Source: Oscillospiraceae bacterium (lineage in GTDB: Bacteria; Bacillota; Clostridia; Oscillospirales; Oscillospiraceae). From it: DNA of 64,000 nt. The notes under the pieces are model-generated. The model was given only the letters and a program-made list of their open reading frames with translations, had not been told where the DNA came from and did not search any database. The stretch covers positions 86,065 through 150,064 of the forward strand of contig SVLM01000003.1 in NCBI GenBank assembly GCA_015067945.1, in the 5' to 3' direction. The position numbers and the translations under genes are program-made. Positions 57,605 through 64,000 of this stretch are shown one piece after another. Each line of letters opens with the position of its first letter. Position 1 is the first letter of the stretch.

Positions 57605-58117
57605 ATGGTATTTCATTCTGAGCTACCGAAAAAGGCATACTTAGCTGCCATGAAAGATAATATGTCCAGCCACTTTGCCTTTGGTGACGAAAGATTTACC
57701 GGTTTTTTTATCGGCAATTTCTTTTATGTGACCTACCATTCCGGCTATGAATGGAATCGGCGAATCACCAATCAGAAAAACGCAGCAATCGGCTTCGTAA
57801 AGAACGCAAGCAATGGTGAGGACGGCTGCGATATTCATTTCTTCCAATTCAAGGGCATGCTCTGCCCGCTGGTTTTTCTGCCCACACTATTAACATTGGT
57901 AGGTTTGTTGCTGGTTGCCACGCTGCCCGCCGGCGATATGATGGGCGAACTTTTCTTGTCTGGCTTTATCGTCGCACTGGTTACGATGGTTCTCGTTGCC
58001 CCCATCCACACATTGATTGAAAGCAGCACAGACGCCAGCATAGAGGGCGAAAAGGTCCTTCTCTCATTCTTAGCCAATCCAGAAGATCCCTACGGCAGCA
58101 TCCAATATTTCCCCTAA
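57605..58117 (+). CDS. Hypothetical two-TM membrane protein (170 aa)
   Basis: An N-terminal soluble region of about 80 residues with aromatic-rich strands (GFFIGNFFYVTYHSGYEW) is followed by two hydrophobic helices at about 87-107 (PLVFLPTLLTLVGLLLVATL, 20 residues) and 113-138. A short acidic tail ends the protein. No family recognised. AAGGAGG precedes the ATG. The following 51-residue gene starts nine bases after the stop with its own AAGGAGG, so they form a two-gene unit closed by a strong terminator. Confidence 0.62.
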   Translation: MVFHSELPKKAYLAAMKDNMSSHFAFGDERFTGFFIGNFFYVTYHSGYEWNRRITNQKNAAIGFVKNASNGEDGCDIHFFQFKGMLCPLVFLPTLLTLVGLLLVATLPAGDMMGELFLSGFIVALVTMVLVAPIHTLIESSTDASIEGEKVLLSFLANPEDPYGSIQYFP

Positions 58118-58126
58118 GGAGGCTCT

Positions 58127-58282
58127 ATGCTCTGTACTGTGATTGATATTCGGGGCGACTACGCTTTCGTCAGGTACGACGATACCGGCGTTGTTTCCGA
58201 GGTTGCCATCGCCCTTCTGCCCTTCGGCATTGATGTGGGCGACCGGCTAAAATTTGAGAATTACGAATTTACTGCAACATAA
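58127..58282 (+). CDS. Small hypothetical protein (51 aa)
   Basis: AAGGAGG lies five bases before the ATG, and the gene ends just before a terminator, so the short frame is credible. The product has a beta-strand character (TVIDIRGDYAFVRYDDTG, then FGIDVGDRLKFENYEF) like a small SH3-like or OB-like barrel, with acidic charge. It contains no Cys beyond residue 3 and no membrane segment. Not recognised. It is co-transcribed with the preceding membrane protein. Confidence 0.6.
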   Translation: MLCTVIDIRGDYAFVRYDDTGVVSEVAIALLPFGIDVGDRLKFENYEFTAT

Positions 58283-58317
58283 AACAGGGTGCGTTCATAT
58301 ACGCACCCTGTTTTTTT
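58281..58317 (+). terminator. Terminator after the 51-aa gene
   Basis: AACAGGGTGCGT and ACGCACCCTGTT arms followed by TTTTTT. Confidence 0.87.
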
Positions 58318-58373
58318 CAATTTTCTACCGGCAAAATATCTTTCTTTTCTACAAAGCCACGGTAGTCGGCATA

Positions 58374-59177
58374 CTATGCGGAAACAGCCGCAGGATCAAA
58401 ATAATCTTCAATAGGATAGTCCACGGTGTCCACATAGTGCCACCATTCCCTTTTGTACCCGGAGAAGCCATGTGCTTTCATAACGCTGTCCAAAAGGCCG
58501 GCGTGATACGCGGCCGCTTCACTACAATCGGCGTAATCCTTATCGCCCAGTGCTGTAAAATCGTCAAATCCGGAGGGCATTTCCACATCGTTGCCTTGCA
58601 GATCCACCATGGTGATATCCACAGCATGGCCACGGCAATGGGCCCGCACGCCGGTGCCGGGTCTGGATACGAAGTTTGCGTTCGGGTAGGCATCCCACAA
58701 GGCCTGCTGGCCGTACAGCGGACGGAACGCATCCCAAATCTTCAGGCCAAAGCCATAGCTTTTCAGGGTCTCCTGCACCTGGGCAAGCTTTTTCACCGTG
58801 CCGTAACGCAGGTAGGCCTCCGTGAAGGTATAAATCACCTGGCCGGTGAAATTATCCGTTGTGGCATATTTCAGCTCAACCGCAATGTCCGGGATATAGT
58901 CCTTGACGCGAACCATATCCCCGTCGGCTGGTTCTTTTGTATCAACCGGCTCCGTCGGGGGCTGCGTAGGAGGTTCTGTTGGAATCTCTGTAGGCATTTC
59001 CGTGGGCAATTCCGTCGCTACCGTAGGTTCTGTGACAATCGTAGGATCGGTGACTACCGTGGGGAAGGACGTGGAGCTTGTGTGTTCCGTCGGCTTCTCC
59101 ACCGGTGGCAATACGCAACTGGTCAGCAGCAGGCTGCTGACCAGTGCGATACATAATAACAAATTACACTTCTTCAT
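58374..59177 (-). CDS. VanX/DdpX-like D-Ala-D-Ala dipeptidase lipoprotein
   Basis: Zinc peptidase of family M15D, predicted to cleave D-Ala-D-Ala or related dipeptides outside the cell. A lipobox (LLLTSC, Cys about residue 21) is followed by a Thr/Pro-rich linker of about 55 residues with PTEPPTQPPTEP units. In the domain, zinc ligands are His and Asp in AHCRGHAVDITMVD (VanX His116/Asp123 equivalents). Catalytic Glu and the third His are in EWWHY. IWDAFRPLYGQQALW carries the Arg of the substrate site. Its extracellular location argues for wall recycling and against vancomycin resistance, which needs cytoplasmic VanX. It overlaps the AI-2E gene by 14 bases. Confidence 0.88.
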   Translation of the reverse strand: MKKCNLLLCIALVSSLLLTSCVLPPVEKPTEHTSSTSFPTVVTDPTIVTEPTVATELPTEMPTEIPTEPPTQPPTEPVDTKEPADGDMVRVKDYIPDIAVELKYATTDNFTGQVIYTFTEAYLRYGTVKKLAQVQETLKSYGFGLKIWDAFRPLYGQQALWDAYPNANFVSRPGTGVRAHCRGHAVDITMVDLQGNDVEMPSGFDDFTALGDKDYADCSEAAAYHAGLLDSVMKAHGFSGYKREWWHYVDTVDYPIEDYFDPAAVSA

Positions 59178-60420
59178 CTTTCTCCTGCTGTGCCTGAGCT
59201 GCAGCTTGCTTGCGGGCCTTTTTCCGTTCCTGCCGTTGCTGGAAACCGGATTTCAAAACAGGCGGCTGATCCACCAATTTTTCTTGGGGAACTCCCCGTT
59301 TTTCCAGTTGCTTCTCCGTAAATTCCCGAAGCAGGGTATATACAACCGCTGCCAAAGGAATCATCAGAAGCATACCGCCAACGCCCATCAAATCACCGCC
59401 AATAGCCACTGCCAGCAACACCCACATACCCGGCAGACCAATGGAAGAGCCCACCACCCGGGGGTAGATCAGGTTGTTTTCCAGCTGCTGCAGGATCAGG
59501 AACATGATCACAAACCAGAACGCCAGCTGGGGATCCACCATCAGGATAAAGAATGCACCTACAATACAGCCAACAAATGCACCGACAATGGGGACCAGGG
59601 CCGTCACAGCAATGATCACGCTGATCAAAGGCACATAGGGCATATTGAAGATCAGCATGAACACAGCAAACAGTGCTCCCAGAATCAGAGCCTCCAGACA
59701 CTGGCCGGAGATAAAATTGGAGAAAGAGCTGTTGGTCATACGCAAAACGCGGATAACTTCATCGCCCTTCGGTTCCGGCAGGATAGAATACACCAGCCGT
59801 CTTCCCTGCCGGGCCAAAATTTCCTTACGGCTCAAGCAGTAAAGTGCAAACACGATGCTCAGTACCGCATTGAAAATACCGGTAGAAAGACCCACAATGG
59901 CGTTCTTCACCATATCCACGACCGTGGACACGCCATTGGACAGCACTGCCACTACCTTTTCAATCAGGTTCTGCCAGTTAAAATTCTCAATGTCCGTATT
60001 CGCCTGCAGCCACGCAAACAAATCCGGATTATTGTTCAGGAAGCTGGTCACGTTGGTCTGCACCTTTGTAAAGAAGCCCGGGATTGTATCGATCAATGAT
60101 TCGATGGTCATGATCAGCTGCGGAACCAGCAGATATACCACACCGGTCAGCACCAATCCCACCGCCAGCAGCGTCAGCACAATGGCCACCGCACGGCGAA
60201 GACCTTGCTTCTTAATGCCCTTCAAGGGCCGTTCGATGGCTCGCATGGGCACATTCAGGACGAAAGCAATTGCCGCACCGGTAACAAATGGTGACAGCAC
60301 ATTACTGACGGCCATCCACACCGCACGGATGCGCTCCGTTTCATGGAGCAGCCAATACAGCAGTATGCAGCCAGCCGCCCCCAAGAAGATATATCGCAGG
60401 GTTTTTTTGTTAATTTCCAA
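59164..60420 (-). CDS. AI-2E family transporter (PerM/YtvI type)
   Basis: A 418-residue membrane protein with about eight hydrophobic segments. The family core is GIFNAVLSIVFALYCLSR with LEALILGALFAVFMLIF, then IVGAFVGCIVGAFFILMV and the C-terminal YPRVVGSSIGLPGMWVLLAV (20 residues). The family includes sporulation-linked YtvI and ion/proton antiporters. The autoinducer role implied by the name is not established for most members. A long basic C-terminal tail (QQRQERKKARKQ) is cytoplasmic. It is followed by an overlapping VanX-like gene, which suggests a shared transcript. Confidence 0.88.
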   Translation of the reverse strand: MEINKKTLRYIFLGAAGCILLYWLLHETERIRAVWMAVSNVLSPFVTGAAIAFVLNVPMRAIERPLKGIKKQGLRRAVAIVLTLLAVGLVLTGVVYLLVPQLIMTIESLIDTIPGFFTKVQTNVTSFLNNNPDLFAWLQANTDIENFNWQNLIEKVVAVLSNGVSTVVDMVKNAIVGLSTGIFNAVLSIVFALYCLSRKEILARQGRRLVYSILPEPKGDEVIRVLRMTNSSFSNFISGQCLEALILGALFAVFMLIFNMPYVPLISVIIAVTALVPIVGAFVGCIVGAFFILMVDPQLAFWFVIMFLILQQLENNLIYPRVVGSSIGLPGMWVLLAVAIGGDLMGVGGMLLMIPLAAVVYTLLREFTEKQLEKRGVPQEKLVDQPPVLKSGFQQRQERKKARKQAAAQAQQEKDEEV

Positions 60421-60455
60421 CGAAGTCCCCCCCTTTTGCCTTATTATAACAAATA

Positions 60456-61517
60456 TTATTTTTCCGTTTCAATAAATTTTTCGTAAATTTCCCGCAATTT
60501 GCTGCACAGAAGCTCCACATTTTCCTGCTTGGTGGCCCAGCTGGTACAAAAACGCACTGCCCGGTGGTTGCTGTCGCAACGCTCCTGCTCTGTAAATGTA
60601 AACGATTCCCCCACCTCAGCCAATACCACATCCGGCAGTATAGGAAAAATCTGATTGCTGACCGTATCCACCAGCAGCGGAATTTCTAAATCCCGGAGGG
60701 TCTGCCGAATTTGTTCGGCCATGGTGTTGGCATGACGACCCAGTTCAAAATAAAGATCATCAGTAAGCAGCGAGTCAAATTGCAGGCCTAGCAGCCGTCC
60801 CTTGGCCATCAAACCGCCGTGCCGCTTGATGAGATAGCGGAAATCTTCGTCTATTGCAGGGTTGGAAATGACTACTGCTTCGCCAAATAAAGCACCCATT
60901 TTCGTACCGCCTATGTAGAACACATCGCACAGCCGGGCAAGATCCGGCAGTGTCACATCTGCTCCCTCCGCGGTCAGACCGTAGCCCAATCGTGCTCCGT
61001 CCAAAAACAGATACAGTCCATATGCCTTGCAGGCTGCTGACAGTGTCTCCAATTCCGCCAGAGAATACAGCGTCCCCAGCTCCGTCGGATGGGATATGTA
61101 GACCATTTTCGGCTGTACCATATGCTCTGCGGCACCGGAATTGCGTTGCAGCAGCACCTCATGCACCACCTGATCGGCAGTGATTTTTCCGTCCGACGAG
61201 GGAACCGCCAGCACCTTGTGACCGGTAGCTTCCACCGCACCGGTCTCATGGACATGAATATGCCCGCTTACGGCACAGATCACACCCTGATGGGGACGCA
61301 AAGCTGCGTCAATGACGGTCAAATTCGCTTGAGTACCGCCCACAAGAAAATGCACCGCCAGATTTTCATTTCCGCAAAGCTCACGGATCTTTTTCGCTGC
61401 ACTTGCACAGTAGGCATCCTCTCCGTAGCCGGGCGTTTGCTCCAAATTGGTTTCCTGCAGTCTCAGTAAAATACGCTCATGGCAGCCTTCGCTGTAATCG
61501 TTATGGAAGCAGATCAT
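60456..61517 (-). CDS. Threonine aldolase / beta-eliminating lyase family PLP enzyme
   Basis: Fold-type I PLP enzyme of 353 residues. Markers: HERILLRLQETNLEQTPGYGED at the start, FLVGGTQANLTVIDAAL, GHIHVHETGAVEATGHKVL, LDGARLGYGL and the Schiff-base Lys in FYIGGTKMGALFGEAVV. Low-specificity threonine aldolase, which splits threonine to glycine and acetaldehyde, is the likely activity; other beta-eliminating reactions are possible. The start at 61517 is chosen for its GAGGAGG site; the longer open frame crosses into spoIIID on the other strand and is not real. It is divergent from spoIIID. Confidence 0.9.
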   Translation of the reverse strand: MICFHNDYSEGCHERILLRLQETNLEQTPGYGEDAYCASAAKKIRELCGNENLAVHFLVGGTQANLTVIDAALRPHQGVICAVSGHIHVHETGAVEATGHKVLAVPSSDGKITADQVVHEVLLQRNSGAAEHMVQPKMVYISHPTELGTLYSLAELETLSAACKAYGLYLFLDGARLGYGLTAEGADVTLPDLARLCDVFYIGGTKMGALFGEAVVISNPAIDEDFRYLIKRHGGLMAKGRLLGLQFDSLLTDDLYFELGRHANTMAEQIRQTLRDLEIPLLVDTVSNQIFPILPDVVLAEVGESFTFTEQERCDSNHRAVRFCTSWATKQENVELLCSKLREIYEKFIETEK

Positions 61518-61581
61518 AGAGTGCTCCTCCTCAGGTATAGATAAACCTATTTTAGCTTGTTTGTCCATGACTGTCAAGGAC

Positions 61582-61610
61582 GCATATTCCCCCACAAGCA
61601 AGCATAGTGT
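61582..61610 (+). promoter_or_regulatory. Predicted sigma-E promoter of spoIIID
   Basis: GCATATT (61582-61588), 14 bases, CATAGTGT (61603-61610). It is close to the sporulation sigma-E consensus (KMATATT, N14-15, CATACAHT), fitting the known sigma-E control of spoIIID. Confidence 0.65.
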
Positions 61611-61644
61611 TTTTCTGGTAGCACACAGCATCGGAGGGGATATC

Positions 61645-61896
61645 ATGTCAGATACCATAGAAGAACGCGTATGCGAACTGGCTGTGTACATGATCGAAAC
61701 CGGGGCCACCGTACGGGGAGCTGCCCAGCATTTTGGTATTTCAAAGTCCACGGTACATAAGGATCTGCAGCAGCGGCTGCCCCAATGTAACAAACGGCTT
61801 TACGAGCAGGTGCGGCAGGTGCTGGACACCAACAAGCAACAACGGCATATCCGGGGCGGTCAGGCCACCCGGCGAAAATACAAGGGAAATTTATAA
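61645..61896 (+). CDS. spoIIID: Sporulation transcriptional regulator SpoIIID
   Basis: Small DNA-binding protein that adjusts the mother-cell sigma-E regulon and helps switch on sigma-K in Bacillus and Clostridia. The 83-residue product matches the family along its length: IEERVCELAVYMIETGATVR, AAQHFGISKSTVHKDLQQRL (helix-turn-helix, about residues 26-47), and the basic tail RHIRGGQATRRKYKG. The start at 61645 follows GGAGGGG. An upstream sigma-E-type promoter supports the call. The usual partners mreB or spoIIQ are not next to it. Confidence 0.96.
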   Translation: MSDTIEERVCELAVYMIETGATVRGAAQHFGISKSTVHKDLQQRLPQCNKRLYEQVRQVLDTNKQQRHIRGGQATRRKYKGNL

Positions 61897-61921
61897 AGAG
61901 CAGGGCTCAGCCCTGCTCTTT
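61895..61921. terminator. Bidirectional terminator overlapping two stop codons
   Basis: Perfect arms AAAGAGCAGGGC and GCCCTGCTCTTT. Its ends touch the spoIIID stop (61894-61896) and the stop of the converging 52-aa gene (61920-61922). Confidence 0.82.
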
Positions 61922-62078
61922 ACAAATCGTCCGCATCCTGCACTGGTTCATCTGCCGGCAGGACGGGTATTCCGGTATAGCTGCCAAGCGGATCCGTCAG
62001 GGAAATACCGATTTTGTGAAAAGACTCCTCCAGATGGGAAAGATACGGCACATCTTCCCTCTCGTGTTTGTGTTTCAT
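61920..62078 (-). CDS. Small hypothetical protein (52 aa)
   Basis: Minus-strand ATG at 62078 with AAGGAG six to seven bases upstream. The stop lies at the shared terminator. The product is hydrophilic: a His/Lys-rich start (MKHKHERED), a short helix (YLSHLEESFHKIG), then DPLGSYTGIPV and an acidic end with VQDADDL. I have seen similar short Clostridia proteins with a DPxGSYTG segment and an acidic VQDADDL end, but know no function. It occupies most of the 245-base gap between spoIIID and rlmH. Confidence 0.6.
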   Translation of the reverse strand: MKHKHEREDVPYLSHLEESFHKIGISLTDPLGSYTGIPVLPADEPVQDADDL

Positions 62079-62092
62079 AGGTTCTCTCCTTG

Positions 62093-62121
62093 TTGCGTTT
62101 TTGGGGCTTCTATGGTATGAT
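62093..62121 (+). promoter_or_regulatory. Predicted sigma-A promoter of rlmH
   Basis: TTGCGT (62093-62098), 17 bases, TATGAT (62116-62121). AAAGGAGGGG then precedes the rlmH ATG. Confidence 0.62.
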
Positions 62122-62141
62122 ACCCAAAAAGGAGGGGTCTT

Positions 62142-62624
62142 ATGTTTGATATCACCCTGATCACCATGGGCAAGCTGAAGGAAAAATTTTATATCAGTGC
62201 CGCCGAAGAGTACGCCAAACGGCTGAAGGCCTACTGCCGGTTCCAGATTCTGGAGCTGCCGGAATACCGGCTTCCGGAAGACCCTTCCCCTGCCGATATC
62301 ACCGCAGGTCTGGATAAGGAGGCCGAGCAGATCATGGCGAAGATCCCCAAAGGTGCCTGGCTATGTATCTTTACACCGGAGGGCAAGACCCTTTCCAGTG
62401 AGGATTTTGCCGAAAAAATACAGCAGGTTAAGCTGTCCGGTAAATCCAGTGCCTGTTTCTTGATTGGTTCATCCTTTGGTATTTCACCAAAAATCAAGCA
62501 AATGGCAGATTTCAAGCTGTCCATGGGCCCCATGACTTTCCCCCACCATTTGGCACGGATCATGGTTCTGGAGCAGATTTACCGAGCCGAAGCCATCCAG
62601 GCAGGAAGTAAATATCATAAGTAG
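62142..62624 (+). CDS. rlmH: 23S rRNA (pseudouridine1915-N3)-methyltransferase
   Basis: SPOUT methyltransferase that methylates pseudouridine 1915 in helix 69 of 23S rRNA. The whole protein fits the family (160 residues): ITLITMGKLKEKFYISAAEEY at the start, LCIFTPEGKTLSSEDFAE, CFLIGSSFGISPKIKQMAD and the trefoil-knot end FPHHLARIMVLEQIYRAEAI (20 residues) with YHK. The knot binds S-adenosylmethionine. The next gene starts 11 bases later and is probably co-transcribed. Confidence 0.97.
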   Translation: MFDITLITMGKLKEKFYISAAEEYAKRLKAYCRFQILELPEYRLPEDPSPADITAGLDKEAEQIMAKIPKGAWLCIFTPEGKTLSSEDFAEKIQQVKLSGKSSACFLIGSSFGISPKIKQMADFKLSMGPMTFPHHLARIMVLEQIYRAEAIQAGSKYHK

Positions 62625-62634
62625 GAAATCTGTT

Positions 62635-63021
62635 ATGAAGAAGAAAATTTGGATTTCCCTTTTATTTGTCGTATTGGCTATTCTGGCAGTTGTAGCTGTG
62701 TTCTATTTCACATCCACTTGTGTTCCCCTCGGCGAAGTCAAACTGTGCTACGAAGGCACCGAAGTAGTGCTCACCTCCACAGAAGCCAGCCTTATGCGTT
62801 CGATTTTTAGCTTTAAGATCTATAACGGCGGTATCGGTGGCTGTCCATACGAGGAAGACATCTCCATCTCATTTGGAAATACCGTTTATGCCATCGCCAC
62901 TGATGATTGCTACACCGCCAAGGAGTGGCAAAGTGGACGTTGCTTTGAGTTCAATCCTGTGGAATTCGAGGCCATCGCCGCCATGTTTGCCAAATACTTC
63001 GGCGATACTCCCATCGATTAA
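62635..63021 (+). CDS. Hypothetical membrane-anchored protein (128 aa)
   Basis: An N-terminal hydrophobic helix (IWISLLFVVLAILAVVAVFYF) acts as signal anchor, with no lipobox Cys at the expected place. The outside domain of about 100 residues contains two pairs of Cys (GGCPYEED, DDCYTAKEW) and beta strands (ISISFGNTVYAIAT), so it may form disulfides. No family recognised. It follows rlmH by 11 bases with only a weak ribosome site (AGTAGGAAA) and ends before a perfect bidirectional terminator. Confidence 0.62.
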   Translation: MKKKIWISLLFVVLAILAVVAVFYFTSTCVPLGEVKLCYEGTEVVLTSTEASLMRSIFSFKIYNGGIGGCPYEEDISISFGNTVYAIATDDCYTAKEWQSGRCFEFNPVEFEAIAAMFAKYFGDTPID

Positions 63022-63023
63022 CC

Positions 63024-63059
63024 AAAAGGCCCTGACAGCAATGCTGTCAGGGCCTTTTT
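63024..63059. terminator. Bidirectional terminator between the rlmH unit and rsmE
   Basis: Arms AAAAGGCCCTGACAGC and GCTGTCAGGGCCTTTT, perfectly paired. Confidence 0.9.
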
Positions 63060-63790
63060 CAGAATTCGCCGGCATCGTACATCACCGCAGACAGAGCACA
63101 CAGCGGTGCTGTCTCACAGCGAAGAATCCGTTTTCCCAATGTGCATACCTGCAAGCCGGCATCTTCCGCCTGCTTGACCTCCGACAGTTCCAAACCACCC
63201 TCCGGGCCGGTCAGCAGACTCACGGTTTGATACGCACCGGATTGGAGAGCCATTTTCAGCGTGGTTGATCGCTCATTTTCGTAAAATAGCAATGCCTTAT
63301 CTGCCTGAGCTGCTCGTTCCAAGGCTGTCTTGTAGCTGGGCAGCACCAGCACCTGCGGTACTATGCCTCTGCCGGATTGCTCCGCTGCGGAAGCCGCAAT
63401 CTTCTGCCACCGTTCCAGCTTTTTTGACAAGCTCTTGTCGTCCGGGCGAGATACGCAACGAGCTGACGGAAAAGCAACGATTTCATACGCACCCAGCTCC
63501 GTGGCCTTTTGGATCACATGCTCCAGCTTGTCCGCCTTTGGAAACGCCATGTAGACACTGACCCGGACGGTGGCTTCCGTTTCAGATTCCTGCCGTTTTC
63601 TCACAACAAGGCTGATCTGCTCCGGGCTGACATCGCTGACCGTGCAGATGCACTCCTTGCCATAGCCGTCACAAACCAAAACTTCCTCGCCCTCTTTCAA
63701 CCGCAGCACCTTGGCGTGCCGGGCATTCTCCCCCGTCAGCACTAAAAAATCCGGCTGCAGCTCCTCCGGAGCTACAAAAAAACGTGTCAT
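63059..63790 (-). CDS. rsmE: 16S rRNA (uracil1498-N3)-methyltransferase
   Basis: SPOUT methyltransferase that methylates U1498 of 16S rRNA near the decoding centre. An N-terminal PUA-like part (RFFVAPEEL, ENARHAKVLRLKEGEEVLVC) is followed by the knot domain, with AFPKADKLEHVIQKATELGA, RCVSRPDDKSLSKKLERWQKIA-type text and the cofactor loop LLTGPEGGLELSEVKQAEDA (20 residues), then LGKRILRCETAPL. The length of 243 is usual. A GAGGGGG site precedes the ATG. Genes usually found beside it (prmA, dnaJ) would lie outside the window if present. Confidence 0.95.
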   Translation of the reverse strand: MTRFFVAPEELQPDFLVLTGENARHAKVLRLKEGEEVLVCDGYGKECICTVSDVSPEQISLVVRKRQESETEATVRVSVYMAFPKADKLEHVIQKATELGAYEIVAFPSARCVSRPDDKSLSKKLERWQKIAASAAEQSGRGIVPQVLVLPSYKTALERAAQADKALLFYENERSTTLKMALQSGAYQTVSLLTGPEGGLELSEVKQAEDAGLQVCTLGKRILRCETAPLCALSAVMYDAGEF

Positions 63791-63840
63791 AATCCCCCTC
63801 CTCTTGGGTTTACTGTTCCTTTAGCAGAACATAAAGAAAA

Positions 63841-63882
63841 ATCGAGTGTCCGTAACGATCAAATCCGCTATGGACACTCGAT
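63841..63882 (-). terminator. Terminator-like hairpin near the right edge
   Basis: ATCGAGTGTCC and GGACACTCGAT pair perfectly (11 bp, 20-base loop). On the minus strand TTTTTCTTT follows, so it could end a transcript that enters from the right. Confidence 0.6.
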
Positions 63883-64000
63883 ATGTGTAAGGACTATAAA
63901 AAAGATATTTTCGGCCGTTTTGCGTATGACTTCGAACTCTCACAAAATATCTTGAGCTTTCTAATTTAGTGTGTGGTGGTGAGCCACCGTCAATCGATTA
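63883..64000. other. Unassigned right-edge sequence
   Basis: No gene can be supported. The minus strand is open for about 57 codons from a stop at the window edge and has no start with a ribosome site. The plus strand has a 28-codon frame from 63883. A small GGTGG/CCACC hairpin lies near 63975-63990. It may be the end of a repeat or an RNA that continues outside the window. Confidence 0.3.

Noticed and set aside
58374..59177. VanX similarity read as vancomycin resistance
   Set aside because: The protein is a lipoprotein outside the membrane, and no vanH, vanA or regulator genes are near. Wall turnover is more likely.
60456..61793. Extended 445-codon reading of the threonine aldolase
   Set aside because: The first 92 codons overlap spoIIID in antisense. 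The true start has GAGGAGG at 61517.

Overview
This 64 kb window looks like chromosome from a spore-forming, anaerobic Gram-positive bacterium of the class Clostridia, probably a gut member of the Oscillospiraceae/Ruminococcaceae. The evidence is indirect. It carries sporulation genes (spoIID, spoIIID, spoVAC), a single-chain pyruvate:ferredoxin oxidoreductase, rubredoxin and acetate kinase. It has AGGAGG ribosome sites with several TTG/GTG starts, consensus TTGACA-17-TATAAT promoters, and many short lipoproteins with Thr/Ser/Pro-rich linkers. No rRNA, phage, plasmid, IS transposase or CRISPR array was recognised.

Layout. 0-1.5 kb: leucine-rich surface protein and small hypotheticals. 1.6-7.6 kb: a compact run of zinc ABC transporter (znuA-znuC-znuB-like), trmO and proline biosynthesis (proB-proA-proC), in which proA is frameshifted. 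7.7-10.3 kb: a membrane-anchored acyltransferase homologue lacking the catalytic His, biotin ligase and a Cys-cluster peptide. 10.3-16.2 kb: ackA, tmcAL, an SGNH esterase, two tRNAs and a DEDD exonuclease. 16.3-25.9 kb: lipoprotein, MATE pump, a Sel1-like membrane protein flanked by duplication scars, spoVAC, an ECF sigma/beta-propeller pair, TIGR04255 protein and YugP peptidase. 26.0-28.5 kb: AbrB regulator, methionine gamma-lyase-family enzyme and EamA transporter under a perfect promoter. 28.6-30.9 kb: lipoprotein and a frameshifted subtilisin with an unusual leader. 31.0-39.7 kb: pyrimidine operon pyrC-carB-pyrK-pyrD-pyrF-pyrE-pyrB. 39.7-45.6 kb: pncB, a FlK-like thioesterase, a riboswitch-led rubredoxin/YgjV/nucleoside-kinase operon, and metA. 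45.6-53.8 kb: spoIID, an LRR protein, a PadR operon, pncC-thiI and yifB. 54.0-64.0 kb: nifJ (PFOR), small genes, a VanX-like dipeptidase, AI-2E-type permease, threonine aldolase, spoIIID, rlmH and rsmE.

Most of the window is ordinary housekeeping. The observations most worth a second look are: a guanine-class purine riboswitch, with its own promoter and an overlapping terminator, in front of rubredoxin and a nucleoside kinase; an aspartate carbamoyltransferase with a PyrI-type zinc module fused at its C-terminus; four copies of an 83-98 bp palindromic intergenic repeat, one inside the pyr operon; two single-base frameshifts (proA, subtilisin) that could be real or assembly errors; a 48-bp duplicated terminator next to a spoVAC relic; and several 5' leaders in which hairpins enclose ribosome sites or promoter elements.

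All functional names come from motifs read by eye. No database search was possible.
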